Shown piece by piece: positions 1 to 6,622 of a DNA stretch of 10,048 bases (position 1 is its first letter; each line of letters begins with the position of its first letter). A model generated the notes under the pieces. That model made no database searches. It was not told where the DNA came from and worked only from the letters and a program-made list of their open reading frames with translations. The stretch spans positions 1 through 10,048 of the forward strand of contig JAHEFC010000122.1 of the NCBI GenBank assembly GCA_024640385.1. The letters run 5' to 3'. A program made the translations under genes and the position numbers. The stretch comes from Sphingobacteriales bacterium (GTDB lineage Bacteria > Bacteroidota > Bacteroidia > Chitinophagales > Chitinophagaceae).

Positions 1-1
1 C

Positions 2-2350
2 TTTGCCCTGGTGGGAGAGAAAAGGGACGGCCATGATTTTATTGCTGAAGCACTGCAAAGGGGGATCAGATGTTTCGTGGTGAACCATATTCCTTCGGGA
101 CAGGAAACCCATGGAGCCTGTTTTGTAATGGTCAATGACACGCTTGAGGCGCTGCAGGCGCTTGCAGCATACCACCGGAGCAGGTTCCAATATCCAGTTA
201 TTGGACTAACCGGAAGCAACGGAAAAACCATTGTGAAAGAATGGATCAATTATCTGCTGCACCAGGATCTACAGATCGTCAGGAGCCCTAAAAGTTATAA
301 TTCACAGATCGGGGTACCGTTAAGCATCTGGCAAATGCATGAACATGCCGACCTGGCTATAATCGAGGCCGGAATTTCAACAACGGGCGAAATGGAAAAG
401 CTGGAAAGGATGATCCGGCCCGGTATAGGGATATTCACGAATATCGGGGAGGCGCATAGTGAAGGATTCGCCAGCAGAAGGGAAAAGATCAGGGAGAAAC
501 TGCAGCTGTTCAGGTCAAGTAAGGTGCTGATCTACTGCAGGGATTATGAAGATCTGCACGAAGAAGCAGTGGCATTCAGTGCCAGGCATGGCATTACAGG
601 TCTTAACTGGGGGAGAAAGGATGGTTCAACCATCCATGTGGCAGAGACGCGAACAGAAGGGAATTCTACGTTTATACATCTACGTTATAATGAAAGGGAT
701 ATGTCATTCACGATCCCTTTCACCGGGGCGGCCCCCGTTGAGAATGCCATAACCTGTGCGGCATTGATGATATGGATGGGAAAAACAGAAGACATCGACG
801 GAAAAATGCAGGGACTCCCTTCTATCTCGATGAGGCTGGAAATGAAGAATGGGATCAATCGCTGCACTGTGATCAATGACAGTTATAGCAACGATCTCAG
901 TTCGCTGAAACTGGCATTGGAGTTTTTACAACAGCAGCAGCAACATCAGCGGAAGACAGTCATACTGTCAGATATACCTCAGGGCAGGAACACGGAAAAT
1001 GCGCTTTATTCTGAAGTGATCGGTTTATTGAAACAGCATCAAATCAGTTCGTTCAAAGGAATAGGTCCTGTGATCAGTTCCTATGCAGATGCTTTCAGAA
1101 AAGAAGGTATACATGCGGAATTCTGGCTGACCACGGAAGAATTCATTTATCATTTTAATCCCCTGTTATTCAGGGATGAGACCATATTGATCAAGGGGGC
1201 AAGAAGTTTTGGTTTTGAACAGATCAACCGGTTGCTGGAAGTGAAAATGCACCAGACAGTGTTAACCGTTAATCTCAGTTCGATATCGGAGAATCTCACG
1301 ATGTACCGGAAAATGCTGAGGCAGGGAACGAAGATCATGGTTATGGTAAAGGCGTTTTCATATGGCAGCGGGGGGCATGAGATCGCAAGCCTGCTCCAGT
1401 TTCACAAAGTGGATCACCTGGCTGTTGCTTATGCCGATGAGGGTGTGGAATTAAGAAAAGCCGGCATCAGCATTCCCATCATGGTAATGAACCCAGAACT
1501 GTCTTCTTTTTATTCGATTGTCAATTATGATTTGCAGCCTGAGTTATATTCTTTTGAAATACTGAATGCATTCAGCAGGTATATCGGAAACGAAGGGATC
1601 TCGGAATACCCTGTTCATATCAAGTTTGATACCGGCATGCACCGGCTTGGGTTTGAACCCGGAGATGCAGAGAAGCTTGGTGAAAGTTTGTTATTGATGA
1701 ACAACCTCAGGGTTATTTCAGCATTCACGCATCTGGTTTCCAGCGAAGACCCCGCAGATGATGAATATACCAGGCAGCAGGGAAGGAAGTTTACAGAGAT
1801 CTGCGAACAGTTAAGATCAAAACTGGGCTATCCTTTCGACAGACATATTTCAAATACTGCGGCCATACTGAGGCATCCCGAACTTCAGCTGGACATGGTA
1901 AGGCTTGGGATCGGCCTTTATGGGGTTGATGTGACCCGGGAAAACCGGTTAAAATTACGTGAAGCGGCCATACTGACCACTACCATTGCGCAAATCAGGA
2001 AGGTAGGGGCCGGAGAAACGGTAGGTTATAATCGGAGGGGGAGATTGGGCAGGGATTCAACCATTGCCACCATCAGGATAGGCTACGCAGACGGCTATCC
2101 CCGCTCTCTGGGTAATGGCCGGGGTATGGTTATGATCCGGAACAAACTTTTCCCTGTGGTTGGCTCGGTATGTATGGATATGACCATGATCGATATTACT
2201 GACATGCCGGGTATTACAACAGATGATGAGGTGGTTGTATTTGGCAGGGGGCTGAGTTTGAACCAATTGGCGGAATGGGCGGATACCATCCCCTATGATA
2301 TCATGACGGGCATTTCACAAAGGGTGAAGCGCGTTTACATCGAAGATTAA
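2..2350 (+). CDS. murF-alr: Bifunctional UDP-MurNAc-tripeptide:D-Ala-D-Ala ligase / alanine racemase, 5' partial
   Basis: This cytoplasmic fusion enzyme would make D-Ala from L-Ala (racemase half) and add D-Ala-D-Ala to the UDP-MurNAc-tripeptide (MurF half), completing the peptidoglycan precursor. The reading frame is open to the left edge, and codons 2-10 (F-A-L) continue the MurF N-terminus (FAL-GEK-DGHDFI pattern). The GTG at 11 is therefore not the start, and a few tens of residues are missing. Counting residues from that GTG, the MurF half has the ATP-binding TGSNGKT at 67-73, NSQIGVPLSIW at 97-107, TNIGEAHSEGF at 143-153 and DSYSND at 290-295. A glutamine-rich patch lies at 307-313. The racemase half starts near 413. 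Its PLP lysine is K447 in VKAFSYGSG, RLGIGLYG is at 631-638, the catalytic tyrosine is Y673 in VGYNRR, GYADGYPRSLGNG is at 691-703, and a CMDM motif begins at 721. Both catalytic halves look intact. MurF-Alr fusions are typical of Bacteroidota. lspA follows 68 bases downstream. Confidence 0.96.
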   Translation, partial: FALVGEKRDGHDFIAEALQRGIRCFVVNHIPSGQETHGACFVMVNDTLEALQALAAYHRSRFQYPVIGLTGSNGKTIVKEWINYLLHQDLQIVRSPKSYNSQIGVPLSIWQMHEHADLAIIEAGISTTGEMEKLERMIRPGIGIFTNIGEAHSEGFASRREKIREKLQLFRSSKVLIYCRDYEDLHEEAVAFSARHGITGLNWGRKDGSTIHVAETRTEGNSTFIHLRYNERDMSFTIPFTGAAPVENAITCAALMIWMGKTEDIDGKMQGLPSISMRLEMKNGINRCTVINDSYSNDLSSLKLALEFLQQQQQHQRKTVILSDIPQGRNTENALYSEVIGLLKQHQISSFKGIGPVISSYADAFRKEGIHAEFWLTTEEFIYHFNPLLFRDETILIKGARSFGFEQINRLLEVKMHQTVLTVNLSSISENLTMYRKMLRQGTKIMVMVKAFSYGSGGHEIASLLQFHKVDHLAVAYADEGVELRKAGISIPIMVMNPELSSFYSIVNYDLQPELYSFEILNAFSRYIGNEGISEYPVHIKFDTGMHRLGFEPGDAEKLGESLLLMNNLRVISAFTHLVSSEDPADDEYTRQQGRKFTEICEQLRSKLGYPFDRHISNTAAILRHPELQLDMVRLGIGLYGVDVTRENRLKLREAAILTTTIAQIRKVGAGETVGYNRRGRLGRDSTIATIRIGYADGYPRSLGNGRGMVMIRNKLFPVVGSVCMDMTMIDITDMPGITTDDEVVVFGRGLSLNQLAEWADTIPYDIMTGISQRVKRVYIED

Positions 2351-2393
2351 TTTTTTTGCACAAGCTTAGGCTTTAGGGCGGGGCCTTTATTAT

Positions 2394-2401
2394 TATATTT
2401 G
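2394..2401 (+). promoter_or_regulatory. Possible -7 promoter box upstream of lspA
   Basis: TATATTTG matches the Bacteroidota primary-sigma -7 consensus TAnnTTTG exactly and lies 17 bases before the lspA GTG codon. No TTG -33 box is found at the usual 17-23 base spacing, so this may be chance in an AT-rich gap. If real, lspA could be transcribed independently of murF-alr. Confidence 0.3.
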
Positions 2402-2418
2402 TCCACTAAAATCGATTT

Positions 2419-3108
2419 GTGAAATTAAGGCATGCTTTCCTTCTCACACTGGTGATCCTTTTTCTTGATCAGTTATTGAAGGTTTATATCAAAACTCATT
2501 ATTTCCTCGGAGAGGAGCACCTCCTGATACCCGGAATGACGTGGTTCCGTCTGCATTTCATTGAAAATGAAGGGATGGCATATGGATGGAAGCTCGGAGG
2601 AAACTGGGGCAAAATGGCCCTTACGCTGTTCCGGCTGGTGGCTGTTATATTTGGAACTTTTTATATAGCGCATACCATCCGAAAAAAATACCACCCTGGT
2701 TTTGTGATCTGCGCAACCCTGATCTATGCTGGGGCGATAGGAAATCTGATCGACAGCCTGTTCTATGGCCTGATATTCGAGAACAGTGATCCTTTCACAC
2801 AGAATATAGCGCGTACCGTATTCTCCAAAGATTTTACCGCCGGTTACGCAGGCTTCCTCCATGGCAAAGTGGTGGATATGCTTTATTTCCCCCTCATCAC
2901 AGATGCAACGCTGCCGAACTGGTTACCCGTTTGGGGTGGAGAACCCTTTGAGTTTTTCCGCCCGGTGTTCAATATCGCAGATGCCTCCATTTCTGTTGGT
3001 GTTTTCATGATCCTGGTATTCCAGAAAAAATTCTTCCAGCCTGAAAAGCAGAATTTTCCAACAGTGGAAACAAGCAGTAAAGTGGATGATGAGGTACAGG
3101 TTCTTTAG
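2419..3108 (+). CDS. lspA: Lipoprotein signal peptidase (signal peptidase II)
   Basis: This inner-membrane aspartyl protease removes the signal peptide from prolipoproteins after diacylglyceryl modification of the lipobox cysteine. The 229-residue protein has an N-terminal membrane segment containing the conserved DQLLK (D17), the NEGMAYG motif (N50, equivalent to NEGAAFG), GAIGNLID (D112), GKVVDM with catalytic D153, and FNIADASISVG with catalytic D188. Three further hydrophobic segments fit the four-helix topology. The spacing D112 to D153 is about 41 residues, versus about ten in proteobacterial LspA. This insertion, including a second stretch near WGGEPFEFF (172-180) before the second aspartate, is a lineage trait of Bacteroidota LspA as I recall it. 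The start is GTG at 2419; no better ATG lies upstream and no Shine-Dalgarno is seen. The C-terminal tail (about 205-229) is polar and probably disordered. A lipoprotein gene follows after 23 bases. Confidence 0.95.
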   Translation: MKLRHAFLLTLVILFLDQLLKVYIKTHYFLGEEHLLIPGMTWFRLHFIENEGMAYGWKLGGNWGKMALTLFRLVAVIFGTFYIAHTIRKKYHPGFVICATLIYAGAIGNLIDSLFYGLIFENSDPFTQNIARTVFSKDFTAGYAGFLHGKVVDMLYFPLITDATLPNWLPVWGGEPFEFFRPVFNIADASISVGVFMILVFQKKFFQPEKQNFPTVETSSKVDDEVQVL

Positions 3109-3131
3109 TTTTTGTCGCTTTCAACTTACAA

Positions 3132-3977
3132 ATGAAGACATTCAGAATATTTATTGCGATCCTGCCACTGGTATTGTTATTTTCCTGTGCAAAGGATTAT
3201 AGTAACGAAAACGGGGGAAGTGCCGGGTCCAGTTGCAAATTGAGCAGCATAGTTGCCGTTGATGATATTACAGGACGGGGTGTATATGCATTTAATACCC
3301 GCTACGATAATACAGGCCGAAGCAATTATGTGGAATTGTACGACAGCGCGTCAAATACTGCTGATTATGAAGTTGACCTGCTCTACCAGGCCAGTGATAC
3401 TATCAAAACAAGTTCAAATGATATTTTAGTACTGGATGGTACAAAAAGGCTTAAGAAACTGATCACCCCCCTTGATCCCAATGACCCCGCAGGGGAAAAG
3501 CTGATCTACGAATACAAATACGATGGCAGCGGCCACCTGGTTGAAAAATCATTAAGCACTTCCACCATACCGCTTGCATTATTTAAATCGATCTATACCT
3601 GGACGGGGGGAAACCTGACCAGGATTGAATCAAGTTCAAGCCTGACAGGGACTAAGCAGAAATTGCTGGAAGTGAATCTGGAGTATGACCTTGGCAAGTC
3701 TCCTAAAAATTTCATCCCCATTTATCCCGAAGGTTTTGAATCTTTCCTATACGTTACATCTGTTGACATGGGTAAGCCCAGTGTCAGTCTTCTTAAAAGG
3801 ATCAGCGCGGTATATTTTGACGACCAGGGTAATCCCGGCACACCCATAGTGACCGAGATCTCAGAAGCAAAATTCTCCAGCGACGGATACCTTACCGAAT
3901 GGTATGTCAGCGGAAGCAGTTTTGATGCGCTCGGGCTGTTCACTGGCAGAAATACTTTCAATTATAAGTGCAACTGA
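3132..3977 (+). CDS. Putative lipoprotein with YD-like segments, function unknown
   Basis: The 281-residue product begins with a type II signal peptide: K2/R5, a hydrophobic stretch to residue 16, then the lipobox L-F-S-C with lipidation at C19. The residues after the cysteine (A-K-D-Y) only partly resemble the K-(D/E)2 lipoprotein export signal of Bacteroidota, so surface display is uncertain. The rest contains short Tyr-Asp segments such as NTRYDNTGR, YEYKYDGSGHLVE, YTWTGGNLTRIES and YFDDQGNPG. These recall the YD/RHS-like beta repeats of many Bacteroidota lipoproteins. No catalytic motif is apparent. The gene starts 23 bases after lspA and is probably co-transcribed with it. Placement beside the lipoprotein peptidase is suggestive but does not define a role. 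Confidence 0.85.
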   Translation: MKTFRIFIAILPLVLLFSCAKDYSNENGGSAGSSCKLSSIVAVDDITGRGVYAFNTRYDNTGRSNYVELYDSASNTADYEVDLLYQASDTIKTSSNDILVLDGTKRLKKLITPLDPNDPAGEKLIYEYKYDGSGHLVEKSLSTSTIPLALFKSIYTWTGGNLTRIESSSSLTGTKQKLLEVNLEYDLGKSPKNFIPIYPEGFESFLYVTSVDMGKPSVSLLKRISAVYFDDQGNPGTPIVTEISEAKFSSDGYLTEWYVSGSSFDALGLFTGRNTFNYKCN

Positions 3978-4070
3978 TTGTCAGGCGCTTGGATCTGTTT
4001 TGAGGTAAGCCTAAGGATAGACATATAATTTCCATTGGAATTCTTCGTTATAAACCTTTAACCGTTCCCA

Positions 4071-4280
4071 ATGGATAATCTCATTATCAGTATGCCTTTA
4101 GAACCGGCAGCCAGATTAAATTATATGTATGCGCTCGCATCCTGCGAGAATTATCATCTGCCTACAACTCCCTGTTTGAGCGTCCAGGAGATGATCAGTA
4201 ACAAGATATTCTCCTGGTATAAGGAAATGGTCAGCTACCAGACTGAAGAAGATGTGGCCTGGTATAATAACTATGAATAG
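4071..4280 (+). CDS. Small hypothetical protein, 69 residues
   Basis: The ORF opens with ATG at 4071 and ends in TAG at 4278-4280, directly before a hairpin. The product has no signal peptide or membrane segment. It carries two cysteines (C25 and C35, flanking ENYHLPTTP), and its C-terminal half is rich in Trp, Tyr and acidic residues (SWYKEM, DVAWYNNYE). I do not recognise a family. In favour of a real gene are plausible codon use, an amphipathic look to the middle (SVQEMISNKIFSWYKEM), and a terminator-like structure placed right at its stop. Against it are its size and the absence of a clear promoter or ribosome-binding site in the 93-base gap upstream. Confidence 0.55.
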   Translation: MDNLIISMPLEPAARLNYMYALASCENYHLPTTPCLSVQEMISNKIFSWYKEMVSYQTEEDVAWYNNYE

Positions 4281-4285
4281 AAAGT

Positions 4286-4345
4286 CGGAGAGTAAGAGAG
4301 GCAGAGAGTCAGTGTTTTTTGACTCTCTGCCTCTCTTACTCTCTG
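4286..4345. terminator. Long octamer-repeat hairpin, probable bidirectional terminator
   Basis: Positions 4286-4311 pair with 4320-4345 around an 8-base T-rich loop: 26 pairs with a single G-U wobble. The left arm consists of octamers GGAGAGTA, AGAGAGGC and AGAGAGTC, and the right arm of CTCTCTGC, CTCTCTTA and CTCTCTGT. It fills the junction between the small + strand gene (stop at 4280) and fumC, which ends at 4355 on the - strand. Position and stability suggest termination of both transcripts. There is no long U-tract just after either arm, so it is not a textbook intrinsic terminator. A related element lies at 6540-6620. Confidence 0.75.
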
Positions 4346-4354
4346 TCTATTTAA

Positions 4355-5749
4355 TTATAATCCTACCATCTGCTCGGGCTTAACCCATTCATCGAACTGT
4401 TCAGGAGTCACATAGCCCAGTTTAACGGCCATCTCCTTGAGTGTAGTACCTTCTTTATGGGCTTTCTGTGCGATCTCAGCGGCTTTGTAGTATCCAATTT
4501 TGGTATTGAGGGAAGTGACCAGCATCAGTGAGTTGTTCACGTGCTTCCTGATATTCTCTTCGATCGGTTCAATACCGATGGCGCATTTATCATTGAAGCT
4601 CACACAGCCGTCAGCGATCAGCCTTGCAGAATGCAGGAAGTTGTAGATCATAACGGGTTTGAACACATTGAGTTCAAAATGGCCCGTTGCGCCCCCGATA
4701 TTGATGGCCACATCATTACCCATGACCTGTGCGGCTATCATGGTCAGCGCTTCACACTGCGTTGGATTCACTTTGCCCGGCATGATCGAAGATCCGGGTT
4801 CATTATCGGGTATGAAAATTTCGCCTATACCTGAACGTGGACCTGAAGAAAGCATGCGGATATCATTGGCGATCTTCATCAGGCTTACCGCAACAGTTTT
4901 CAATGCACCATGCGCTTCCACGATGGCATCATGCGCGGCCAGTGCTTCAAATTTATTTTCTGCCGTGATGAAGGGCAGCCCGGTCAGATTTGCGATATGC
5001 CTGGCCACATTCACTGAATAGCCCGGGGGTGTATTGATGCCGGTACCAACAGCGGTTCCGCCCAGAGCAAGTTCACTGAGGTGGGCCAGGGTGTTTTTAA
5101 TGGCCCGCAGACCATGATCCAGCTGGGAAACATAACCACTGAACTCCTGACCTACTGTGAGGGGGGTGGCATCCATAAAATGGGTGCGGCCTATCTTCAC
5201 TACGCCCATGAAAGCCTTGCTTTTCTCAGCCAGCGTATTCCTCAGTTTCTCAATGCCCGGAATGGTGGATTCCACCAGGATCTTATAAGCGGCGATATGC
5301 ATCGCTGTTGGAAAAGTGTCGTTTGAAGATTGTGATTTATTTACATCGTCGTTGGGATGCAGGAATTTTTCTTTGTCTGCCAGGCTGCCTCCTTTGAGCA
5401 CATGACCCCGGTATGCCACCACTTCGTTCACATTCATGTTGCTTTGGGTGCCGCTTCCCGTTTGCCAAACCACCAGGGGGAAATAATCATCCAGCTTTCC
5501 TGCCAGTATTTCATCACATACCTGCCCGATGAGGTCGGCTTTCTCTTTCGGGAGAACGCCCGCTTCCAGGTTGGTGATGGCTGCAGCTTTCTTCAGATAA
5601 GCAAAAGCCCTGATGATCTCTTTGGGCATGCGGTTGATATCCTGTGCTATTTTGAAATTGTCGATACTTCTCTGGGTTTGGGCGCCATAATAGGCCTGGG
5701 CTGGTACGCTTACTTCACCCATGGTATCTTTTTCTATCCTGTATTCCAT
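4355..5749 (-). CDS. fumC: Class II fumarate hydratase
   Basis: This enzyme catalyses the reversible hydration of fumarate to L-malate in the TCA cycle, in the cytoplasm, as an iron-independent homotetramer. The 464-residue length is standard for the class. Visible motifs are [13 protein letters not shown] (97-109), [12 protein letters not shown] (139-150), [19 protein letters not shown] (187-205) with catalytic base H190, corresponding to E. coli H188, and the superfamily signature [11 protein letters not shown] (319-329) with S321 on the mobile active-site loop. The N-terminus [10 protein letters not shown] and the YGAQTQRS motif are typical of FumC. All key residues are present. The gene diverges from the secreted CBM9-like gene across a 96-base region, and its 3' end faces a long hairpin. 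Aspartase (AspA) shares the fold, but the motif set fits FumC better. Confidence 0.96.
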   Translation of the reverse strand: MEYRIEKDTMGEVSVPAQAYYGAQTQRSIDNFKIAQDINRMPKEIIRAFAYLKKAAAITNLEAGVLPKEKADLIGQVCDEILAGKLDDYFPLVVWQTGSGTQSNMNVNEVVAYRGHVLKGGSLADKEKFLHPNDDVNKSQSSNDTFPTAMHIAAYKILVESTIPGIEKLRNTLAEKSKAFMGVVKIGRTHFMDATPLTVGQEFSGYVSQLDHGLRAIKNTLAHLSELALGGTAVGTGINTPPGYSVNVARHIANLTGLPFITAENKFEALAAHDAIVEAHGALKTVAVSLMKIANDIRMLSSGPRSGIGEIFIPDNEPGSSIMPGKVNPTQCEALTMIAAQVMGNDVAINIGGATGHFELNVFKPVMIYNFLHSARLIADGCVSFNDKCAIGIEPIEENIRKHVNNSLMLVTSLNTKIGYYKAAEIAQKAHKEGTTLKEMAVKLGYVTPEQFDEWVKPEQMVGL

Positions 5750-5781
5750 AACTAAAGGTTTGACTTGTTATTCGGAGACCG

Positions 5782-5789
5782 CAAAGTTA
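5782..5789 (-). promoter_or_regulatory. Probable -7 box of the fumC promoter
   Basis: On the - strand this reads TAACTTTG, an exact match to the Bacteroidota -7 consensus TAnnTTTG, 32 bases upstream of the fumC ATG. A TTG lies 25 bases further upstream (5815-5817), slightly too far for a standard -33 box. The position gives a short leader of roughly 25 bases, common in the phylum. Confidence 0.45.
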
Positions 5790-5816
5790 CTGCGGTTTGG
5801 GTTAACTTTATTTACA

Positions 5817-5849
5817 ATGACGAAACTCACCAACAAGGTAAAATTATGA
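5817..5849 (+). CDS. Possible 10-codon leader ORF overlapping the next start codon
   Basis: ATG at 5817 opens a reading frame coding MTKLTNKVKL and closing at TGA 5847-5849. That stop overlaps the ATG (5846-5848) of the downstream secreted-protein gene as ATGA, an arrangement typical of translational coupling. The peptide is basic (three Lys), but nothing else supports expression, so this may be coincidence. Confidence 0.18.
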   Translation: MTKLTNKVKL

Positions 5850-6541
5850 GAGGCCGTTTATTCTTTTTGTGCACACTATTCATTTCCACGCATGCATTCA
5901 GTTTCACAGACACCCTGGGCGTCAGGCAAACAGGGGATTTTGAAGTAGACGGAAAAGGCTCTGCTTCCAACTGGGAGAAGACGGGCTGGGTTCCGCTGAA
6001 ACAACTCGATGGGAACAAGGCTGATTACGCCACCAAATTCAAGATCCTTTATTCGACTGCTGGTGTTTATGTATTGTTTGAAGGACTGGATAATAAGATC
6101 ACTACAGAGTATAAAAATGATTTTGAAAACCTGTTCAACGCGGATGTGTTTGAAGTATTTTTTCATACAGACATATCTATTCCGCTTTATTTTGAATACG
6201 AGGTCAATGCGCTGGATAAAGAGTTGGTTTTACTGATACCGCATCTTGAAAAAGGAGTCATGGGCTGGACTCCCTGGCATTATGAAGGCGATCGGAAAGT
6301 TCGGAAAAAAGTGTTTGTCCATGAAAAGAATGGCAGGATGGAAAAATGGACCGCGGAAATGTTTTTCCCCTATAAATTACTATCTCCACTTGGGAATGTG
6401 CCTCCAATCCCGGGAACCTGCTGGAATGCCAATTTCTACAGGTTGGATTATGATGAAGGGAAGATGATCAAATTTGCATGGTCGCCGGTTGAGGCAAGCT
6501 TTCATGAGTTCAAACGATATGGAACGATCAGGTTTGAATAG
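5846..6541 (+). CDS. Secreted CBM9-like carbohydrate-binding domain protein
   Basis: The start is placed at ATG 5846. It gives a clean Sec signal peptide (MRGRLFFLC then a hydrophobic run to about HAFS, residues 1-19), whereas the frame extended upstream to a TTG at 5765 would bury the signal inside the protein and overlap the promoter region. The mature part, about 210 residues, is a single domain resembling family 9 carbohydrate-binding modules and the related DOMON-type beta sandwich. Supporting features are an early VDG--S---WEKTGWVPL strand, LYSTAGVYVLFEG, a DVFEVFFHTD acidic strand, YFEYEVNALDKE, WTAEMFFPYKLL, WNANFYRLDY and a final WSPVEASFHEFKRYGTIRF. Such proteins in Bacteroidota occur alone or attached to glycan-active enzymes. 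No catalytic residues are evident. It is probably periplasmic or extracellular; the ligand is unknown. The gene converges on the PLP-enzyme operon, so it is not part of that transcript. Confidence 0.82.
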   Translation: MRGRLFFLCTLFISTHAFSFTDTLGVRQTGDFEVDGKGSASNWEKTGWVPLKQLDGNKADYATKFKILYSTAGVYVLFEGLDNKITTEYKNDFENLFNADVFEVFFHTDISIPLYFEYEVNALDKELVLLIPHLEKGVMGWTPWHYEGDRKVRKKVFVHEKNGRMEKWTAEMFFPYKLLSPLGNVPPIPGTCWNANFYRLDYDEGKMIKFAWSPVEASFHEFKRYGTIRFE

Positions 6542-6620
6542 AGAGACAGAGAGCCAGAGAGCCAGAGAGAAAAAATATTCTTCTCTGGCTCTCCGGCTCT
6601 TTGACTCATTTACTCTCTAA
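6540..6620. terminator. Second octamer-repeat hairpin at a convergent junction
   Basis: The left array is four octamers, AGAGAGAC, AGAGAGCC, AGAGAGCC and AGAGAGAA (6540-6571). The right array is five octamers approximating CTCTCTNN (6581-6620). Positions 6550-6569 pair with 6581-6600 with one A-C mismatch and one terminal G-U. The outer right-hand octamers have no full left partner. The first repeat unit begins inside the TAG stop codon (6539-6541) of the CBM9-like gene, and the other flank lies 2 bases from the stop of the PLP-enzyme gene. It probably terminates both transcripts; an A-run in the loop reads as a U-run on the - strand. Confidence 0.72.
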
Positions 6621-6622
6621 GA

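Noticed and set aside
11..13. GTG at position 11 as the start of murF-alr
   Set aside because: The frame is open through the left edge, and the preceding codons (F-A-L) continue the conserved MurF N-terminus, so the gene starts outside the window.
928..950. CAG/CAA triplet run in murF-alr as a microsatellite of interest
   Set aside because: It only encodes a short Gln-rich patch in a MurF loop region and is too short to suggest phase variation, since triplet changes stay in frame.
2366..2390. Possible terminator hairpin between murF-alr and lspA
   Set aside because: Only a 4-base AGGC/GCCT stem can be formed, which is too weak to call.
2473..2862. 129-residue - strand ORF opposite lspA
   Set aside because: It is a frame shadow of lspA: no recognisable domain, no signal, and full overlap with a confidently identified gene.
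4030..4040. Short palindrome TTCCATTGGAA upstream of the small hypothetical gene
   Set aside because: Eleven bases with 5-base arms is expected by chance in a window this size, and no promoter boxes align with it.
5357..5755. 132-residue + strand ORF opposite the fumC 5' end
   Set aside because: It is antisense to conserved fumC sequence, has no family resemblance and runs into the promoter region.
5765..5845. TTG at 5765 as the start of the CBM9-like protein
   Set aside because: It would put 27 non-conserved residues before a clear signal peptide and overlap the fumC promoter region. ATG 5846 is better.
4286..6620. Octamer arrays as CRISPR or a transposon's inverted ends
   Set aside because: There are no spacers of CRISPR size. 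The two hairpins differ in sequence, each is itself a closed palindrome, and ordinary chromosomal genes, including fumC, lie between them.
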